Shown: in pieces, positions 61,271 through 64,000 of the stretch
Layout: each line of letters begins with the position of its first letter
Position numbering within the stretch: position 1 is the first letter of the stretch
From: Halomarina litorea
GTDB lineage: Archaea; Halobacteriota; Halobacteria; Halobacteriales; Haloarculaceae
Direction: 5' to 3'
NCBI RefSeq assembly: GCF_024227715.1
Contig: NZ_CP100448.1
Location: 2,129,655 to 2,193,654, forward strand
DNA length: 64,000 bases
Notes under the pieces: generated by a model
Seen by the model: the letters and a program-made list of their open reading frames with translations, nothing else
Database searches by the model: none
What the model was told of the DNA's origin: nothing
Program-made: the position numbers and the translations under genes

Positions 61271-62530
61271 CTACTCCCCGCGGAGGAACGCGACCACCTC
61301 GTCGTCGCTCGCACCGAGGCCACCGCCCTGCGCGACGGTCGGACTCCCGCCACCGCCGCCGCCGAACTCGTCCGTGACCGCCTCGACCACGTCCCCGGCG
61401 TCCGTCTCGCCGTCCGTCGCCACCGCGAGTGCGCCGTCGTCGACGAGAGCGACCACGCCCGCGCCGTCCCCCGCGAGTTCTCGGGCGCGGTCGGCGAGGG
61501 CGTTCGCGTCCAGCCCCTCGACGCGGCCGACCAGCCACGTCGCCCCGTCCCGGGTGACCGTCTCCTCCCGGAGTTCGGCGATGCGGGCGTCGACGAGTCG
61601 TCCGCGCAGGTCGGCCAGTTCCGAGGCGTACTCGTCGCGTTCGTCGCGCAGGCGGGCGACGGCGTCGGGTACGTCCGCGAGGTTCGTCCCGAGGTCGCGG
61701 GCCGCGGCAAGGGCGACGCCCTTCTCCTCGCCGCGGCGGTCGATGCCCGCCTCGCCGACGGCGAACTCGACGCGCGTGAGGCCCTCGCCGGGGTTCGAGC
61801 GCTCCAGGACCGTCACGGGACCGATTTCCCGCGTGTTCGAGACGTGCGTGCCGCCGCAGGCGGCCACGTCCCACGGGTCGGCGTCGGCGTCCGCCCCGGC
61901 GGCGGCCCCGACGGTCACCACGCGGACCGTCTCCGCGCCCAGTCCCTCCTCGGTCTTGGTGTTGAACGCGATGCCGTCCAGTTCGAGGGCCTCCGCCTTC
62001 GGGTACGTCTCCCACGAGACGGGTCGGGACTCCCAGACCGCCCGGTTGACGAGCCGCTCCAGTTCGATTAGCGTGTCGTCGTCGATGTCGGTGGGCGTCG
62101 TGAAGTCCACGCGGACCTTCCCGCGGACGCTCGCGGGGCCGCCGTCGCCCGGGACGGGATCGGCGCCGATGCCGAACCCGCCGTAGCCGAGGTCGTCCAG
62201 CAGTCGGCGGCCCGCGCCGTAGAGGACGTGACTCGCCGTGTGCGCCCGCATGCAGTAGGTGCGAAACCGCTGGTCGACGGCGCAGGCCACGGTCGAACCG
62301 GGGTCGACCTCGCTCGCGTCCGCGTCGGGAGCGAGCGTGTGGACCACCCGGTCGTCGCGGTACTGGACGTCGACGACGGGGACGCCGCCGAGGACGCCCC
62401 GGTCGGCGGGTTGGCCGCCGCCCTCGGGGTAGAAGTAAGTCGTGTCGAGGACCACCTCGCGGCCCTCCCGCGTCTCGACGGTGGCGTCGAAGTCGGTCCG
62501 CTCCGGCTCTACCGCGGCGCGCGATGGCAT
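61271..62530 (-). CDS. Alanyl-tRNA editing protein AlaX (long form)
   Basis: A 419-residue protein homologous to the editing and C-terminal parts of alanyl-tRNA synthetase, which removes serine or glycine from mischarged tRNA-Ala. The Zn site is visible: RAHTASHVLY (HxxxH, about 117) and CGGTHVSN (CxxxH, about 215). The C-terminal DHHA1 domain ends GGGGGGSPTVAQGGG. This is the long AlaX form with all three elements. Coiled-coil region at about 275-305 (ARLRDERDEYASELADLRGRL). Next gene on the strand is acyl-CoA dehydrogenase, 64 bp away. Confidence 0.93.
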   Translation of the reverse strand: MPSRAAVEPERTDFDATVETREGREVVLDTTYFYPEGGGQPADRGVLGGVPVVDVQYRDDRVVHTLAPDADASEVDPGSTVACAVDQRFRTYCMRAHTASHVLYGAGRRLLDDLGYGGFGIGADPVPGDGGPASVRGKVRVDFTTPTDIDDDTLIELERLVNRAVWESRPVSWETYPKAEALELDGIAFNTKTEEGLGAETVRVVTVGAAAGADADADPWDVAACGGTHVSNTREIGPVTVLERSNPGEGLTRVEFAVGEAGIDRRGEEKGVALAAARDLGTNLADVPDAVARLRDERDEYASELADLRGRLVDARIAELREETVTRDGATWLVGRVEGLDANALADRARELAGDGAGVVALVDDGALAVATDGETDAGDVVEAVTDEFGGGGGGSPTVAQGGGLGASDDEVVAFLRGE

Positions 62531-62584
62531 ACCACGAGCGTCGGCGGGCGGCCGGAAAGGTCGTTCGGGTTCGGCGACCCGTGA

Positions 62585-63103
62585 CTACTCGTCGGCGAGT
62601 TCGACGTTCAGTCGCTCCTCCAGCGCGGTGATGAGTGACCCGCCGACGCCGGCGCTGGTCGCCCGGCCCTGTTCGACGGCGAGGACGTCGGCCTCGCGGA
62701 CGCCGAGTTCGCCCGCCAGGTCGCCCGTGCTGAGGCCCGCGTCCTCGCGCGCCTCGGCGAGTCGGTCGCCGTAGCCCTTCACGAGGTACGGGAGCGGGTC
62801 GTCCTCGTAGTCGCCGCCCTCGACCCAGCGGTCGGCGTCGCCCTTGCGGGCGTCGTCGAGGCGGGCCTGCGCGCGGACGGCTCTGAGCTTCCGGTCGCGT
62901 TCCTCGCTGTGCTCGTCGTCCTGTCGGGAGCGACGCTCCCCGCCGCCGCCACCGCCGCCCTCGGCGTGTCGTCGGCACTCCGAACAGACCAGCAGCCGCG
63001 CCCCGGCCACGTTCGCTTCCTCCAGCGAGCGCCCCTCCGCACCGCAGAGTTCGCAGGAGTCGCTCTCGCCGGAGCTGACGCCGCCGGTCGAGTACTTCGC
63101 CAT
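62585..63103 (-). CDS. Multiprotein bridging factor aMBF1 family protein
   Basis: A 172-residue protein with the archaeal MBF1 layout. An N-terminal zinc ribbon has CELCGAEG and LLVCSECRRHAE; a Gly/Arg/Glu-rich linker (GGGGGGGERRSRQDDEHSEERD) follows; and the C-terminal helix-turn-helix reads YGDRLAEAREDAGLSTGDLAGELGVREADVLAVEQGR. aMBF1 binds the small ribosomal subunit and connects it with transcription/translation. The length is typical. Starts at ATG 63103; the AlaX gene is 54 bp downstream. Confidence 0.9.
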   Translation of the reverse strand: MAKYSTGGVSSGESDSCELCGAEGRSLEEANVAGARLLVCSECRRHAEGGGGGGGERRSRQDDEHSEERDRKLRAVRAQARLDDARKGDADRWVEGGDYEDDPLPYLVKGYGDRLAEAREDAGLSTGDLAGELGVREADVLAVEQGRATSAGVGGSLITALEERLNVELADE

Positions 63104-63215
63104 ACCCGTCGTACCGTACCGCGAGTATTTCAAACGTCCGCATGGTGACGTGTCGTCCCCGCCACGCCGCCACCCTCGTGTGGAACCGTCTCACTGCGGA
63201 GCGAAACGGAAGGGC

Positions 63216-63224
63216 TTTTAATAG
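63216..63224 (+). promoter_or_regulatory. TATA-like element TTTTAATAG of the tRNA-Leu gene
   Basis: TTTTAATAG lies about 40 bp before the mature tRNA 5' end, suggesting a primary transcript with a leader of about 15 nt. Confidence 0.5.
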
Positions 63225-63260
63225 CCCGCGGGGTACATTGGAGTGCGTACGACACAGCGT

Positions 63261-63345
63261 GCGTGGGTAGCCAAGCCAGGCCAACGGCGCAGCGTTGAGG
63301 GCGCTGTCCTGTAGAGGTCCGCCGGTTCAAATCCGGTCCCACGCA
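63261..63345 (+). tRNA. tRNA-Leu (GAG anticodon)
   Basis: An 85-base class II tRNA fold: acceptor GCGTGGG (63261-63267) pairs with CCCACGC (63338-63344), discriminator A at 63345. The anticodon stem CAGCG/CGCTG encloses loop TTGAGGG with anticodon GAG, decoding CUC leucine codons. The long variable arm CCT-GTAG-AGG is typical of tRNA-Leu. T arm GCCGG-TTCAAAT-CCGGT. No CCA in DNA and no intron. Confidence 0.95.
63324..63343 (+). repeat. tRNA-Leu 3'-end copy 1 of a 20-bp direct repeat
   Basis: GGTTCAAATCCGGTCCCACG, within the T arm and acceptor 3' strand of tRNA-Leu, is repeated identically at 63526-63545. Downstream flanks also match (63365-63416 with 63547-63596). Confidence 0.9.
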
Positions 63346-63653
63346 CTGACGGCGGCACACCCGCCGTTCACGTGCAGGTGCTGATTAGGACAGCACCCAC
63401 GCATCATCCTTCACGAAGCCACCATCGACGAGCGATAGCTCCGTGCCACGTCGCACCCGGGGTCCGCCGGTGAGCAATCGGCTCGCCGATTGCGAACGTC
63501 GTCGCGAGCGAGCGCGAGCAACCGAGGTTCAAATCCGGTCCCACGTCGTTCACTGCGGGTGTCGCTAGGACAGCACCCGTACATCGTCCTTCGCGACGTA
63601 CCGACCCGGGAGCGACGGGTCCTCCGCAGTCTCCGGGTCCGGGGGCGGTCCAC
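63346..63653. other. Spacer with duplicated tRNA 3' end, no gene
   Basis: This 308-bp stretch has no credible ORF. It contains the second copy of the tRNA 3' end and of the flanking TAGGACAGCACCC element (63386-63398 and 63566-63578). The spacing of the tRNA repeats is 202 bp and of the flanks 180 bp. Copy 1 flank can fold GTGCTG-N7-CAGCAC. It looks like a duplication or a scar of an integrative element. Confidence 0.7.
63526..63545 (+). repeat. Duplicate of the tRNA-Leu 3' end, att-like
   Basis: An exact copy of the last 20 bp of the tRNA-Leu gene, with no 5' half able to pair with its acceptor strand upstream, so it is not a functional tRNA. Integrases of archaeal elements use the 3' half of a tRNA gene as attachment site and leave this kind of partial copy. 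Confidence 0.75.
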
Positions 63654-64000
63654 TCAGCCGTCGGGACGGACGACGGCGTCGAACAGCGGCCCGAACACCG
63701 ACACCGTCCGGTCGCTCACCGCCTCGGGCGCGAGGCGGACGTAGGTGTCGACGCCCGCCGCCTCGAACTGACCGAGGAGGACGTTCAGGAACCGGTAGGC
63801 AGTCCGCTCGTCGACGTACTGGAGGAGGACGGTCAGCGAGTCGAAGATGGCGACGTCGCGTTCGTCGACGGAGCGGTCCGACACGAACGTCCCGGCGTGG
63901 ATTCCCATCCCCGTCAGGTCCTCCGGGGATGTGACCGTCTCCACCGACGCGTCCGCGGCGGCGACCCCGCCCGCCCGTCGTGGTCGGAGGTGAGAACCAG
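63654..64000 (-). CDS. DUF7504-like protein, truncated by the window end
   Basis: The frame is open to the window edge. It gives the C-terminal 114 residues, including AAADASVETVTSPEDLTGMGIHAG, DVAIFDSLTVLLQYVDERTAYRFLNVLLGQFEAAGV and SVFGPLFDAVVRPDG. The Walker-B-like VAIFDSLTVLLQYVD and the order of elements match haloarchaeal DUF7504/KaiC-like proteins, in which a regulatory P-loop-type domain appears in signalling proteins. The N-terminal part is outside the window, so the Walker A cannot be checked. Confidence 0.65.
   Translation of the reverse strand, partial: GSHLRPRRAGGVAAADASVETVTSPEDLTGMGIHAGTFVSDRSVDERDVAIFDSLTVLLQYVDERTAYRFLNVLLGQFEAAGVDTYVRLAPEAVSDRTVSVFGPLFDAVVRPDG

Overview
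The window is a stretch of haloarchaeal (class Halobacteria) main chromosome. The evidence is a very high GC content, strongly acidic proteins, AT-rich TATA elements about 25-30 bp upstream of start codons (leaderless transcripts), frequent ATGA/GTGA gene overlaps, and archaeal markers: PriS primase, GINS, Cdc48, a PAC2-type protein, aMBF1, a geranylgeranyl reductase, HTH_10 (Bat-type) regulators, dodecin, and an intronless tRNA-Leu with a GAG anticodon. Genus cannot be fixed from the sequence alone. No CRISPR array, provirus or intact transposon was found.

Layout. 0-6 kb: the end of an unknown gene coupled to a MATE exporter, aspartate-semialdehyde dehydrogenase, a hybrid malic enzyme/phosphotransacetylase preceded by a coupled 21-codon leader ORF, and a VOC protein. 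6-12.3 kb: four co-directional minus-strand genes (2-hydroxyacid dehydrogenase, amidase, very large FAD/Fe-S D-lactate/glycolate-type dehydrogenase, cyclophilin-like protein). 12.4-17.7 kb: a CFI-box membrane protein, two coupled unknown genes, an Nramp-like transporter, a 57-aa membrane protein and a geranylgeranyl-reductase-family enzyme. 17.7-18.1 kb: a gene-free block dense in perfect hairpins. 18-23 kb: small catabolic and stress enzymes (cupin, ABM protein, two alpha/beta hydrolases, HpaI aldolase, Rieske protein). 23-27 kb: membrane-anchored HTH regulator, hisD, a GNAT and an SRPBCC gene each broken by one missing base, IscA/HesB and dodecin. 27-31.7 kb: membrane proteins, MOSC protein, a lone E1-alpha dehydrogenase subunit and small haloarchaeal proteins. 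31.8-38.4 kb: 5'-nucleotidase coupled to a UspA protein, MscS, PAC2, eIF2B-like protein and HTH_10 regulators.

38.6-42.5 kb is a fatty-acid activation/oxidation operon (acyl-CoA synthetase, SCP2-like protein, acyl-CoA dehydrogenase). 42.5-45.4 kb holds a third HTH_10 regulator, truncated haemoglobin, DUF502 protein and a RimI-like acetyltransferase. 45.6-47.9 kb is a secreted metallopeptidase carrying fourteen 22-residue calcium-binding repeats. 48-50.2 kb is the replication pair priS-GINS. 51.1-53.6 kb is cdc48 translationally coupled to a small beta-rich partner. 53.8-63.1 kb contains a hydrolase, an abutting Nramp/TauE pair, an AlkA-type glycosylase, panB, a HAD phosphatase, acyl-CoA dehydrogenase, an AlaX-type editing protein and aMBF1. 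The end has tRNA-Leu(GAG) followed about 200 bp later by a duplicate of its 3' end and flank, then a partial DUF7504-like gene.

Most of the window is ordinary core chromosome. The items most worth a second look are the leader ORF before the malic enzyme, the tRNA 3'-end duplication, the hairpin cluster at 17.7-18.0 kb, the paired one-base deletions at 25.3 and 26.1 kb, the repeat-bearing secreted protease, and palindromic or direct-repeat operator candidates upstream of cdc48, the D-lactate dehydrogenase, the membrane-bound regulator and the 19.3 kb hydrolase.
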